Shown here: one piece after another, positions 35,978-47,829 of the stretch
Layout of the letters: each line of letters starts with the position of its first letter
Position numbering within the stretch: position 1 is the stretch's first letter
Assembly (NCBI RefSeq): GCF_022539505.1
Contig: NC_061508.1
Coordinates: forward strand, 93,661,276-93,725,275
Source: Lolium rigidum
Taxonomy: Eukaryota > Streptophyta > Magnoliopsida > Poales > Poaceae
Reading direction: 5' to 3'
Length of the DNA stretch: 64,000 nucleotides
The notes under the pieces: generated by a model
Databases searched by the model: none
What the model was told of the DNA's origin: nothing
Seen by the model: the letters and a program-made list of their open reading frames with translations, nothing else
Made by a program: the position numbers and the translations under genes

Positions 35978-37627
35978 CGATACGTCTCCGACGTATCGAT
36001 AATTTCTTATGTTCCATGCCACATTATTGATGATATCTACATGTTATATGCACATTTTATGTCATATTTATGCGTTTTCCGGAACTAACCTATTGACGAG
36101 ATGCCGAAAGGCCGCTCCTCGTTTTCTGCTGTTTTTGGTTCCGTAAATCCTAGTAAGGAAATATTCTCGAATCGGACGAAATCAAGACCCAGGTTCCTAT
36201 TTTTCCACGAAGCTTCCGAACACCCGGAAGGACCGGAGGGGGCCACGGCCCACGGGACCATAGGCCGGCGCGGCCCGGGGTGGCCCGCGCCACCCTATGG
36301 TGCCGCCGCCTCGTTGACCCTCTCGACGCCGCCTCTTCGCCTATAAGAAGCCCCTCGACCTAAAACCTCGATACGAAAAAAGCCACGGTACGAGAAACCT
36401 TCCGCAGCCGCCGCCATCGCGAAGCCAAGATCCGGGGGACAGGAGTCTCCGTTCCGGCACGCCGCCGGACGGGGAAGTGCCCCCGAAAGGCTCCTCCATC
36501 GACACCACCGTCATCTCCATCAACGCCGCTCGTCTCCCATGAGGAGGGAGTAGTTCTCCATCGAGGCTCTGGGGCTGTACCGGTAGCTATGTGGTTAATC
36601 TCTCTCCTATGTGCTTCAATACAATAATCTCATGAGCTGCCTTACATGATTGAGATTCATATGATGATGCTTGTAATCTAGATGTCATTATGCTAGTCAA
36701 GTGGGTTTTACTTATGTGATCTCCTGGAGACTCCTTGTCCCACGTGTGTAAAGGTGACTAGTGTGTGCACCGTGTGGGTCTCTTAGGCTATATTTCACGT
36801 AATACTTATTCACCGTTGAATGGCGTAGTGAAGTGCTTATTTATATCTCTTTATGATTGCAATGTGTTTTGTATCACAATTCATCTATGTGCTACTCTAG
36901 TGATGTTATTAAAGTAGTCTATTCCTCCCGCATGGTGTAAAGGTGACTAGTGTGTGCACCGTGTGGTTCTTGTCGTAGGCTATGATCATGATCTCTTGTA
37001 GATTGTGAAGTTAACTATTACTGTGACGGTATTGATGTGATCTATTTGGTTATGTTGATCTATCTTGCACTCTAAGGTTATTTAAATATGAACATTGAAT
37101 TGTGGAGCTTGTTAACTCCGGCATTGAGGGTTCGTGTAATCCTACGCAATGGTGTTCATCATCCAACAAGAGTGTAGAGTATGCATTTATCTATTCTCGT
37201 TATGTGATCAATGTTGAGAGTGTCCACTAGTGAAAGTATGATCCCTAGGCCTTGTTCCTAAATACTACTATCGCCGCTTGTTTACCTGTTTTTATCGCGT
37301 TACTACCGCCGCGTTACTACCGCTTGTTTACCGTCCCGGGCAAAGCAGTTTTCCGGTGCCGTTGCTACCGCTCGCACTTATTTATACCACCTCGTATTTC
37401 ACTATCTCTTCGCCGAACTAGTGCACCTATTAGGTGTGTTGGGGACACAAGAGACTTCTTGCTTTGTGGTTGCAGTGGTTGCATGAGAGGGATATCTTTG
37501 ACCTCTTCCTCCCTGAGTTCGATAAACCTTGGGTGATCCACTTAAGGGAAAACTGCTGCTGTTCTACAAACCTCTGCTCTTGGAGGCCCAACACTGTCTA
37601 CAAGAATAGAAGCTCCCGTAGACATCA
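35978..37627 (+). repeat. 3' LTR of nested family A element (1650 bp)
   Basis: Same sequence as the 5' LTR, but its first base is C instead of T (CGATACGTC), so the TG terminus is mutated. It ends GACATCA at 37627, followed by the GGCGT duplication. Confidence 0.93.
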
Positions 37628-37632
37628 GGCGT

Positions 37633-38863
37633 GTTCTTTACGCCGGGAACTTTCCCACCGCCCCGCAGGACCAGTGCTGGATTCCGGCTAGGACCAACCC
37701 CATCAAGCTCTCCATCGTCCCGATTGGCGGCATACACGTCTTCATCGGCGAAACCGTCGATTCTGACGGAAACGCCCTGGTAAGTAACGCTGACGCGACC
37801 GCCGCTGAGCAGGACGTAGTCGCGAAGATCCGATCTGAGATGCTGGAGCTTCCTATGGAAGATTCCGCCTTAGATCTGGAAAATTTAAAACCCACCCAAT
37901 CCACCCCTGAGCAGGAAACAACGGTGGAAGACCAATCAGATCCGCCTGGGTCTCCCAGGTGTTAGAGAAGCAAAGGTGTCACTTCGTGCACTTCCTCGCA
38001 CATACCGCTGGAACCGCTCCTCCTCCGGAAGATGCATGACCCATGCAGGTTGAGGCTGCCGGAACCGGCGACGCCCCGGAACAGCAGGAGGCTGCGGGAG
38101 ATAGCAGCGCACCGGATCAGCAAGAGGATGCCGCAAACGTAGAAGAATCAATCCTGGGCAACCTAAGTCCAACTTCCGACGATGCTTCGTCCATGAACAC
38201 GGAGGAATTCAACCAGGCTTTGAAGGAGTTAGAGGGTGAAGAGGAAGCTGAGGCGGAATCTGCCCCACCTAAGCAGGCCCTAGCGACCATAACAGGGTTA
38301 GGCGAGGACGCTGACGAAGAAGAGACTCCCACCGGCGTAGCACTCCCGAAAGCGTCCACTTCGGATACTCCGCCATCGTGTCCCCGTCGCCCTGCCGCAT
38401 CGGAATCCGGAGAAGACAACTTTTCTGGGGACAAGGATTACCTGACCCCAGAAGAACTCGTGGAGCAAGCAGGCATAGGAGCCCTAGTTCACACAGAAGT
38501 CCTCAACAAGCCTATAACTCCGGAGGAAGCCGCAGATCTGATAGCTCTAGAAGCTACAACAAAGGAGATGCTGGCTACCGCCAAGAAAGTTTTCACCACC
38601 ACAGCGGCGATGCTCGAAGAAAGGCAAGAAGCTCAACAAGTAATGGATGGTTTCCTCCAAAGAGAGCGTGAAGCTGTTGACTCTTTGCAGAAGGCCAAAA
38701 AACTTCGAGGGCATTGAGAGTCCATGATAAAGGACGCCCGCAAGGAAGCAGACAAGATCCTGCGGGAGGCCATTAACCCCCGCAAGATCACCTTCACAAC
38801 TCCCTCTAATCAGCAGTCGCTCACAACTCCAAAGGAGAACATGCAGAGGGTGATGCGTGTAGT
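37633..38863 (+). pseudogene. gag fragment of the 14-kb Gypsy element
   Basis: The start of this gag (MGSYDESIAVGR) lies at 29560-29596, before the family A insertion; the frame resumes here with VLYAGNFP, IKLSIVPIGGIHVFIGETVDSDGN. After a frameshift near 37960, 38043-38714 encodes an acidic region (NVEESILGNLSP, SMNTEEFNQAL, LTPEELVEQAG, NKPITPEEAADL) ending in a coiled coil. A TGA at 38715-38717 interrupts it and the frame continues KDARKEADKILREAINPRKI until the LTR at 38864. The second copy (55335-57424) confirms the order. The nucleocapsid part and all of pol are missing. Confidence 0.85.
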
Positions 38864-40450
38864 TGATACGTCCGTTGGGAACCCCAAGAGGAAGGTGTGA
38901 TGCGCACAGTAGCAAGTTTCCCTCAGTAAGAAACCAAGGTTTAATCGAACCAGTAGGAGTCAAGAAGCACGTTGAAGGTTGATGGCGGAGGAGTGTAGTG
39001 CGGCGCAACACCAGGGATTCCGGCGCCAACGTGGAACCCGCACAACACAATCACAGAACTTTGCCCCAACGTAACAGTGGAGGTTGTCAATCTCACCGGC
39101 TTGCTCGTAAACAAAGGATTAGATGTATAGTGTGGATGATGATGGTTGTTTGCGAAGAACAGTAAAGGACAATTGCAGTAGATTGTATTTCAGATGTAAA
39201 GAATAGGACCGGGGTCCACAGTTCACTAGCGGTGTCTCTCCCATCAGATAGCAGATGTTGGGTGAACAAATTACAATTGGGCAATTGACAAATAAAGAAG
39301 GCATAACAATGCACATACATATATCATGATGAGTACTATGAGATTTAATCGTGGCATTACGACAAAGTACATAGACCGCTATCCAAAGCATGCATCTATG
39401 CCTAAAAAGTCCACCTTCAGAGTTATCATCCGAACCCCTCCGAGTATTAAGTTGCAAACAACGAGACAATTGCATTAAATATGGTGTGTAATGTAATCAA
39501 CACAAATATCCTTAGACAAAGCATTGATGTTTTATCCCTAGTGGCAACAAGACATCCACAACCTTAGAACTTTCTCATCACCGTCCCAGCATTCAATGGA
39601 GGCATGAACCCACTATCGAGCATAAATACTCCCTCTTGGAGTTACAAGTATCAACTTGGCCGAGCCTCTACTAGCAACGGAGAGCATGCAAGAACATAAA
39701 CAACATATATGATAGATTGATAATCAACTTGACATAGTATTCCATATTCATCGGATCCCAACAAACACAACATGTAGCATTACAAATAGATGATCTTGAT
39801 CATGATAGGCAGCTCACAAGATCTAACATGATAGCACAATGAGGAGAAGACAACCATCTAGCTACTCGCTATGGACCCATAGTCCAGGGGTGAACTACTC
39901 ACACATCGATCCGGAGGCGATCATGGTGATGAAGAGACCTCCGGGAGATGATTCCCCTCTCCGGCAGGGTGCCGGAGGCGATCTCCCGAATCCCCGAGAT
40001 AGGATTGGCGGCGGCGGCTCGGAAGGTTTTCCGTATCGTGGCTCTCGTATCGGGGTTTTCGCGACGAAGACTTTAAGTAGGCGGAAGGGCGGAGTCGGAG
40101 GGCTGACGGGGGCCCCACACCATAGAGCGGCGCGGGGCCCACCCTGGCCGCGCGGCCCTGTGGTGTCGGCGCCCCGTCGCCCCACTTCGTTTCCCTTTCG
40201 GTCTTCTGGAAGCTTCGTGGAAAAATAAGACCCTGGGCGTTGATTTCGTCCAATTCCGAGAATATTTCCTTTATAGGATTTCCGAAACCAAAAACGCAGT
40301 AAAATGACAGAACTGGCTCTTCGGCATCTCGTCAATAGGTTAGTGCCGGAAAATGCATAATAATGACATAAAGTGTGTATAAAACATGTGAGTATCATCA
40401 TAAAAGTAGCATGGAACATAGGAAATTATAGATACGTTTGGGACGTATCA
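38864..40450 (-). mobile_element. Single LTR, family B (1587 bp), without target duplication
   Basis: On the minus strand it begins TGATACGTCCCAAACGTATC and ends GGACGTATCA. Both termini are intact, but the flanks are GTAGT on the left and ATCCT on the right, so no target duplication exists. To its left lies + strand gag, to its right the end of an antisense ORF that normally lies several kb downstream of gag. This suggests recombination between LTRs of two separate insertions, deleting everything between, including pol. Confidence 0.85.
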
Positions 40451-41719
40451 ATCCTCCTCCGCCGCTTCGCCACTGACAGGGACTCGGAGTATGGTGCGGA
40501 AATCTTCCTCCGCCAAAGTATCGAGCTGGAAAAGGAATTGAGAGTAAGTTAGAACACATCGAAAATACGAGAAGTTAAGAATGACAAAGGTACTAGCGCT
40601 TACCGGAGGACACTGGTCGTTCGTCTTGATATCCTTTATGAACTCCGGGACCGGTTGGTCCCGGCCAATCTTCACAAGTGTTTTGATTCTCCTCTTGAGA
40701 GAATCCGCAGGAAGGTCATGGCGGGTTACTCGAATTAGGTCATCCGCCCCGGTGTATTCGCAGATCAAGCGCGCATTATACCGCAGCAGCTGGATCCACC
40801 GAGAAAACCAGCTTAAGGTGAGCTGAGTTCCGGTTAGCCCAACTTTTTCCAATATCGGAAATTGGGCAAGTGTGGGGACGAAGCTCCAGCTGTCACGTTC
40901 TTCCGGAGGCTTGTTGATGAATTTGGGCAGCCCATCGTGGACACCCGGAACTGCGATATTCTTCACGTAGAACCATTCGGCGTTCCAGTACCGGACGGAC
41001 TCGTGGGAGTCGTCTGGTGGATACATACGACCAGGTCGGAGCATGAAGGTCATGCTCCCGCAGTTCACCATGGCCTTGTCCTTCGTTTCTTTCTTCACCC
41101 GGAAGAAAAATTGCCATAGTCGGACGTCTGGGTGAATTCCGAGATGCCCTTCGCAAAGCGTCACGAAGTTCGAGAGGAGTAGATATGAGTTCGGACAGAT
41201 ATTGTGAGGTTGAAGTCCATATGTGGAAAGGATGGAGAGAAATAATTCCGAACAGGGGAGCGACAGACCACGCTCAACTCAGGCTTTCGTCAGGACTCTT
41301 TCGTCCGCGTCTGGCTTGGGGACGTCGGATTCACGCATGAAACTCCAATACGAGGAAATCATGCCCTCATTTTGGAGGTCCCTTAATTCCGCATCCTTGG
41401 TTTCGTAGGGCCACCACTGTCCCTTCTCGCCTTCTCGAATCCGGGCCTTGGAAGCCTTCTTCGCTTCCGCCTCCTGCACCTTAGCAGCCATCCTAGCTTG
41501 TCCCTCAAGTTCTTCTTGGATTTCTTTGAGGGTGGGGATCCGGCCTAGTGCAGTGCTGGAAGAGGCGGAGAATGGTTGAGCTAATTTGATGTCGGAAACA
41601 TATGGTGGCAAGAATGCAAGGGGCTCCAGACAGCTTGGTTCTAATGAGCTAGGTTCCGGACTATTCGGAGAACTACCAGTGCATTTGGGCGAAGTAGGCA
41701 ACATGCTTTCGGCTGCACC
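40451..41719 (-). pseudogene. Antisense ORF of the Gypsy element, 'putative gypsy type transposon' (Transposase_28-like)
   Basis: Read from 41719 down: MGAAESMLPTSP, a Pro/Ser-rich N-terminus, a coiled coil rich in Ala, Glu and Lys, WSFMRESDVPKP, then one in-frame TGA near 41281, then LSNFVTLCEGHLGIHPDVRLW, FFRVKKE, VNCGSMTFMLRPGR and YWNAEWFYVKN. These match plant proteins annotated as putative gypsy type transposon domain, which Tat-lineage elements often carry in reverse orientation between pol and the 3' LTR. An apparent intron (donor GTAAGC near 40606, acceptor near 40526) splits off a last exon, LDTLAEEDFRTILRVP, cut by the family B LTR. Function in the retrotransposon is not established. 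Confidence 0.75.
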
Positions 41720-42427
41720 CATGCAGACTAGTTTGAGTAGTCGGAATCTACACTAAGCTACTTCTTCTTCTACTAGACCGGCGCACTTACCGTTAATGGC
41801 GCGGTGGTTCTTCGAAACGCTGGTGAGGATGGGGTTGCCGGACTTGAAGCGTTGAGCTTCCGATGACCACAGATCGGCGGCGGAGACGTTTTCCCGATCA
41901 ACCGTGGGAATCTCAGGTCGAGGAAGACCTTGGAGTGGCGGCGGGCGAAGCTCTCCGTGCGGAAGATCGCCGAAGATCAGATCTAGCGAGCGGCGCTGCG
42001 GGAGGAAGAAGATGAAGTGGGGATTGCGGTGAAAGAATGGGAAAGTTACCGCGCGCGGGGGTATTTATAGACCTCGCGCGGAGATTCGTGATTCGGATCC
42101 AACGGTGGAAACGGAACGGTCACACCGTTGGATGGCTGACACGTCTCTTAGGTAAAAAACGGTAAAATGACATGGAGGTAACTTAACTGTGCGCTTCCGA
42201 AATTTCCGGTTAAAGATTTGTATCTCCGAAAATTTAGCGCGGGAAAAGAGAAAGTTGTGCGTGGGATAAGTGGAAACTCGGCTACATTGCCGTTACTGAA
42301 GAACAGATGATTTCCGAGAAGACGACGTCGTAAACAAGTAAATTTTGGAAGCTCTTGAAGATTCTATTTGGATCTGAGTTAAATGAAGTCGGAAGAATGA
42401 TGAATCTCGGAGAACTTCGGGGGCTAC
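41720..42427. other. Non-coding 3' part of the 14-kb element
   Basis: No + strand coding. 41720-42070 contains a GC-rich region with a TATA-like TATTTATAG (42061-42069 region), plausibly the promoter and leader of the antisense ORF. It ends with the purine tract before the 3' LTR. Confidence 0.45.
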
Positions 42428-42988
42428 TGTTGTGGGTATACTTTATGGGTATATCAACGGCGTGGTCTCGATCCGGCAAGCCCGGGTGGCCCACAGATGG
42501 TGATGTGGCATGTGGCCCATCGGGCGGCCCAGTTGCTGTAGATCCTGAAGGATGAAGTCCAGCCCAGGAGCGAGGAGCCGGATCCCAACCGACCTACGAA
42601 GGGGGCCGGATCCGTAGAGACCCATAAGGTATCCAAATCCTGCACGACATAGATGGAAGGCGGATCCTTGACGTACACGGCAAGACATTGTACCGTAGTT
42701 AGATAACTTGTATTTCGGCTAGGACTCTTCGTGTAAACCCTAGATCCGTGCGCCTTTATAAGCCGGATCCCGGGAGCCCTAGAGGCACAACCACAACTCA
42801 TTGTAACAACGCGAAAGCGTCCCGTATAATCTTCGGACAAGCGAGAGTAGGCCCCGTCTTCGGAGCGTGTGTTCCGAGCGGGGTCAATCGTGTACCACCG
42901 TCCCGAGTACTCTCCGCCCTATGGCCCCTACTTCTTCTCCCCCTCGTGAGGATCCCTCCTCCGAGGCACCGTCGATTAGGCAACGACA
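42428..42988 (+). repeat. 3' LTR of the 14-kb Gypsy element (561 bp)
   Basis: TGTTGTGGG to AACGACA, followed by the second CCACC. TATA at about 42756-42763. Confidence 0.93.
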
Positions 42989-42993
42989 CCACC

Positions 42994-43154
42994 GCTACCT
43001 CCGCACGCGCCACCACATGCAGCATGGGACAGCCAAAAGGTTCCACCTCCACCGTCAGCGATGCCAGCGGAGGTCCCTGCTTGGCCTCAGCAGCTCTAGA
43101 TGCCACCGCCCTTTGTCGACCTTGTCTCCGACGACAAAGAAGATGGGAATTAGT
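42994..43154 (+). pseudogene. 3' part of the GC-rich gene split by the Gypsy element
   Basis: In the phase carried over from 28943 it reads LPPHAPPHAAWDSQKVPPPP, AEVPAWPQQL, a TAG, then MPPPFVDLVSDDKEDGN and stop. Pro-rich stretches followed by an FVDLVSDD tail are seen in a family of grass hypothetical proteins; the VDLVSDD end resembles a SUMO-interaction motif, which is inference. Its promoter region would lie over 14 kb away, so it is not expressed as one unit. Confidence 0.45.
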
Positions 43155-43710
43155 TTAGATTTTAGTTTTAAACTACTTCCTCCGATTCATATTATTTCAC
43201 TCTAGTTTTAAACTACCGCGCACATGAGTATGTAAATTATGTTTGAATCAATGAAACCTAACAAATTTTCTCTTTTTTTCAATTTCATGCCATTTTATTT
43301 GTCTTCCGTGCGCGAGCCAAGTAGCCAGCTAACCGAATGAATCGCGCCGCCGCGTGCACTGTTCGGACCGGCAGGACCGTGAGACGCATCGGTGCCGTCT
43401 TTTGGGCGATTCAGCCGCCGAACGACGGGCTGTGAGGTAGCAACGGCCCATTCGCTGATCCCACCGACCACGTATAGATATAGAATTCTAAAAAGAACTT
43501 GAGAATTCGAAATTCGAAATCTGAAAAAGGCAACCGTTGGAGCGCCCCCCCCATCAAACGGCTCTCTCGCGTACAAATCTCCCCCACGATCTCCCCAAAT
43601 CAATCACAAACCCTAGCCCCACCACGCCTCCACCCCCAAATCCACCATCCACGCACAACAACAGCAGCGGACGAGACAGACAGCCAGCGAGGGAGCGGCG
43701 GATCTGCGCG
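43155..43710 (+). promoter_or_regulatory. Promoter and 5' leader of CDKB1
   Basis: About 550 bp between the split hypothetical gene and the ATG. It has a worn Stowaway-like end (CTTCCTCCGATTCATATTA, 43179-43197), a weak TATA (TATAGATATAG, 43475-43485), the MSA site and a C/A-rich leader. The transcription start is not known. Confidence 0.5.
43532..43541 (-). promoter_or_regulatory. MSA element in the CDKB1 promoter
   Basis: On the minus strand TCCAACGGTT fits the mitosis-specific activator consensus YCYAACGGYY exactly. It lies 170 bp upstream of the CDKB1 ATG. MSA sites are bound by three-repeat MYB (MYB3R) factors and drive G2/M expression, the phase in which CDKB kinases act. Two more AACGG cores lie near 43442 and 43556. 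Confidence 0.7.
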
Positions 43711-45261
<1,551 letters not shown>

Positions 45262-45960
45262 AGACTAGCATGAACCCGATTTCTTGCGACTTGTGCTTGC
45301 CCGGAAGCATCTCTTTTGCTTCCACGGCATACTTTTTACCACTGTTTTTCCACCTGCTGTTTAGTGTGCGTCATTCACTGGTATCTGTGATGGATAATGA
45401 TTATGTAGCGTCCTGCATAATTAAACTGTCTTGCTGAATGTCTTATGAAACAGTACTGCTTCAAGGACCTCTTTTTTACTAGCTGCTATGCCATTCGTTG
45501 CCGTTTGTGATGGATAACTAATATAGTCTTTTCACAAAAAAAAAAACTAAAATCAGCTTGATGAATGTAAAATACTGTGCCATTCATTCACTGATATTTG
45601 TGATGGATAGTGACTATGGTGTTCTGCAATTAAACTGTCTTTACCTTTCGATTCAGTGTGGTGTTTGTGATTTACAATTAAAATCGTCTTGATAAATGTA
45701 ATGTCCTGAGCTACTATACTCTTTCGATAGGGAGAGTATATCATTTCTGTCTGGCACAACTTAGTTTGTGGTCTGACTAGGCCAGTGAACATATTCATTT
45801 GTGTGCAAGTTCATGTTGAACTCTCAGTTTTGGAGTATCAGTCTTTTGATGCCACTCATGTCTACTTACTTTTATTTCCTGTAGAGCCTTTCTCTCTGGT
45901 ATAATCTTGTGATTCAGATTTTAAGATAATTGCTGGTTACTTTTACTAGCTTATCCTCAT
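45262..45960 (+). other. CDKB1 3' UTR and downstream flank
   Basis: Words such as TTTGTGATGGATA and ATTAAACTGTCTTG repeat three to four times (45385, 45505, 45600 and 45640 regions), so the 3' flank grew by short internal duplications. A related copy of its first part follows the pseudogene (47830-48035). Confidence 0.5.
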
Positions 45961-46728
45961 GTGGTTAGCCTTCCTTGAGAGATATGAGCTTCTTGTTAAT
46001 ATATTATTTCCTAGTATAGAGATATGTATGTTATACATTGAGATCTAGTTAAAAATGGTCTCATATTAAATTATCTTTTGATGCAATGGCTAGAATTGTT
46101 ATTTCTTTGGCATTGGATAAACAAATGTGATTACTGTTAGTGTTAGCATGTAACATGTTGTGTTCTGTGGCGAGGATATAATATAGTCACATGCTATCAA
46201 TGGTTTCTCCTTATGCCCCTGGCTGTAATTTATATTGATTATAGTGTGTGTGAGAATTTTGTTTATCTCACTAGATTGTATGAGGAATGCCATAGAGTAT
46301 TTGCTGATCTTTTATGAGACGATTTTCGTAGTTACTTCATACATGTTGTGTTGCAGTGTACTATATGATGTGTATGGAACTTTATAGCCTGATTAAAATG
46401 AAGAAACCATCTTAGCCTGATTAATTGAGTGGGTTAAGATGACTGCTACAAGTGTTGATGTATGGAGCCTGATCGATTTGATGTGGCAAACCTTAGTCGT
46501 TGTCAGTCTAAAACAAAGTTATGGTTGAATGTCTTGAACTGTTTGGTTGATCAGATTACCCTAATCGCTTCCATTGGAATGTGAGAACTTTGCGTCAGTG
46601 GGAGGATGCAAACAAGTCAGCCATATGTTGTTTCCTTGTTGCGTTATCTGAACACTGTTTGATTCCATGTTGCAAGTACACCACAACTAGAGAATTGTCA
46701 GAGTAGCTGAGAAAAGTATTCAGCTACG

Positions 46729-46843
46729 AACTATGACAATGAGTCCTTTTTGGTTGAGAAGTACATTAGCTTCAAGATGGCGTTGTCCTAGTGAGTGGCT
46801 GCTCATATACTGCTCAACCAAGAAGGGCTCATTGCCATAGTCA
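46729..46843. ncRNA. Small-RNA-like hairpin (candidate, about 115 nt)
   Basis: 46729-46766 pairs with 46805-46843 over about 38 nt with only about three mismatches and two G-U wobbles. The cores are CAATGAGTCCTTTTTGGTTG and CAACCAAGAAGGGCTCATTG, and the loop is about 38 nt. This is the size and shape of a plant pre-miRNA. I do not recognise the miRNA, and expression is unknown. An 83-codon minus-strand ORF crosses one arm (46720-46971), so the hairpin may come from an inverted duplication of a coding piece. Confidence 0.35.
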
Positions 46844-47302
46844 GTGATTGGATACCTTTTCTCCAACTCCTCCCAATGCTCTCTAGCTATGTTGTTAGTT
46901 CTGTTACAATCAAACACTGTGTTAGATAACACAACAAACAAATGACCAATAGACGATGTGTTCGGATGCACTTAACGAGGCACAACATGCTCACAAAGAA
47001 GAAAACACATAATTATCATAGGCAAAGAAAGATTTCTATACTAAACAATACATCAACATGAGCTTCTAGCTCTCAGGATGGCTAAAGACATGACCATATG
47101 TTAGAAAAATTAGCAACAATTGCCTTTCTATCCAAATCAGAAGACCATACCACAGAAAAGAAGATATACTTCAATTAAAACTAAGTTGAAATGATTAGCA
47201 TTAAAAGACTAATACTCCAAGAAGAGAGCTTAACATGAACTCTCTCTCGCATAAGCTAGTAAAATTATCATACAATTACCTTTCTATCTGAAGACCATAC
47301 CA

Positions 47303-47829
47303 CCACTGCACTTTTCCCTGGAGATCTGGGGTGCAGCAGCTCATGCACACTTTCAAGTACCGTACCACACATTGTTCACTCTTATTTATTCCCCGCTGAC
47401 ATTAGTACTAGGGTTTATCAGATGTCGATGATGATGGTCCATCTTGGTTTCTGAATGCTAGGATGCTGGGCACTCCAAATGAGGAGGTCTGGCCAGGAGT
47501 AGGCAAGCTCCTGAACTGGTATGAGTATCGTCAGTTCAACGTCCCAAAGTTGTTTTCGGTAGTTCCCAGTCTTGACGCAAATGGTATTGATCTGCTTGAG
47601 ATTAGTCATCCATCATGTGCATTTGTACAATCTTGATCCTTGCATGCCTGGTGTTGGCAAGTATGATCTCAAACATAAAAGAAGAGGCCCGCTTTTCAGA
47701 ATGTTGTCTTAACCTGTATCACTGTTATTCTTGCAGAAAATGCTGCACTATGAGCCAGCAAAGCGGATCTCTGCAAAGAAGGCCATAGAGCACCCGTAAC
47801 TCAATGATGTAGACAAGGCGCTATACTGA
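47303..47829 (+). pseudogene. Partial CDKB1 duplicate: exons 4-6 only
   Basis: 47303-47357 resembles exon 4 (LFPGDLGCSSS in place of LFPGDSEVQQL), 47461-47600 exon 5 (MLGTPNEEVWPGVGKLLNWYEY), 47737-47829 exon 6. Introns are retained, so this is a DNA duplication, not a retrocopy. Damage: the exon 5 donor GT is AT, and exon 6 has TAA right after HP (47797-47799), removing the last residues. The N-lobe, PPTALRE and catalytic loop are absent. It cannot make a kinase; whether it is transcribed is unknown. Confidence 0.9.

Larger units (their letters stand above)
29597..37627 (+). mobile_element. Family A Gypsy-like element, complete, 8.0 kb, TSD GGCGT
   Basis: It lies inside the gag start of the 14-kb element; GGCGT flanks it at 29592-29596 and 37628-37632. 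LTRs are 29597-31247 and 35978-37627, followed by primer site TTTTCCGGCGCCGTTGCCGG (from 31252) and preceded by a purine tract AAGCTTGGGGATGC (35964-35977). Internal DNA holds only the 241-aa accessory ORF, a solo LTR and long non-coding stretches, so it must have been mobilised by proteins supplied in trans. The copy at 54716 shows gag continuous across this site. Confidence 0.94.
28944..42988 (+). mobile_element. Gypsy LTR retrotransposon, 14.0 kb with nested insertions, TSD CCACC
   Basis: LTRs at 28944-29502 and 42428-42988 start TGTTGTGGGTATAC and end AACGACA. The identical CCACC lies at 28939-28943 and 42989-42993. The primer binding site TTGGCGCCCACCGTGGGG follows the 5' LTR at 29504, and a purine tract (ACTTCGGGGGCTAC) precedes the 3' LTR. 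The element's own contents are a gag fragment and an antisense ORF; protease, reverse transcriptase and integrase are gone. A family A element (29597-37627) sits near the start of gag, and a lone LTR (38864-40450) sits at the place of the missing pol. Tat-like lineage is inferred from gag and the antisense ORF. Confidence 0.93.
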
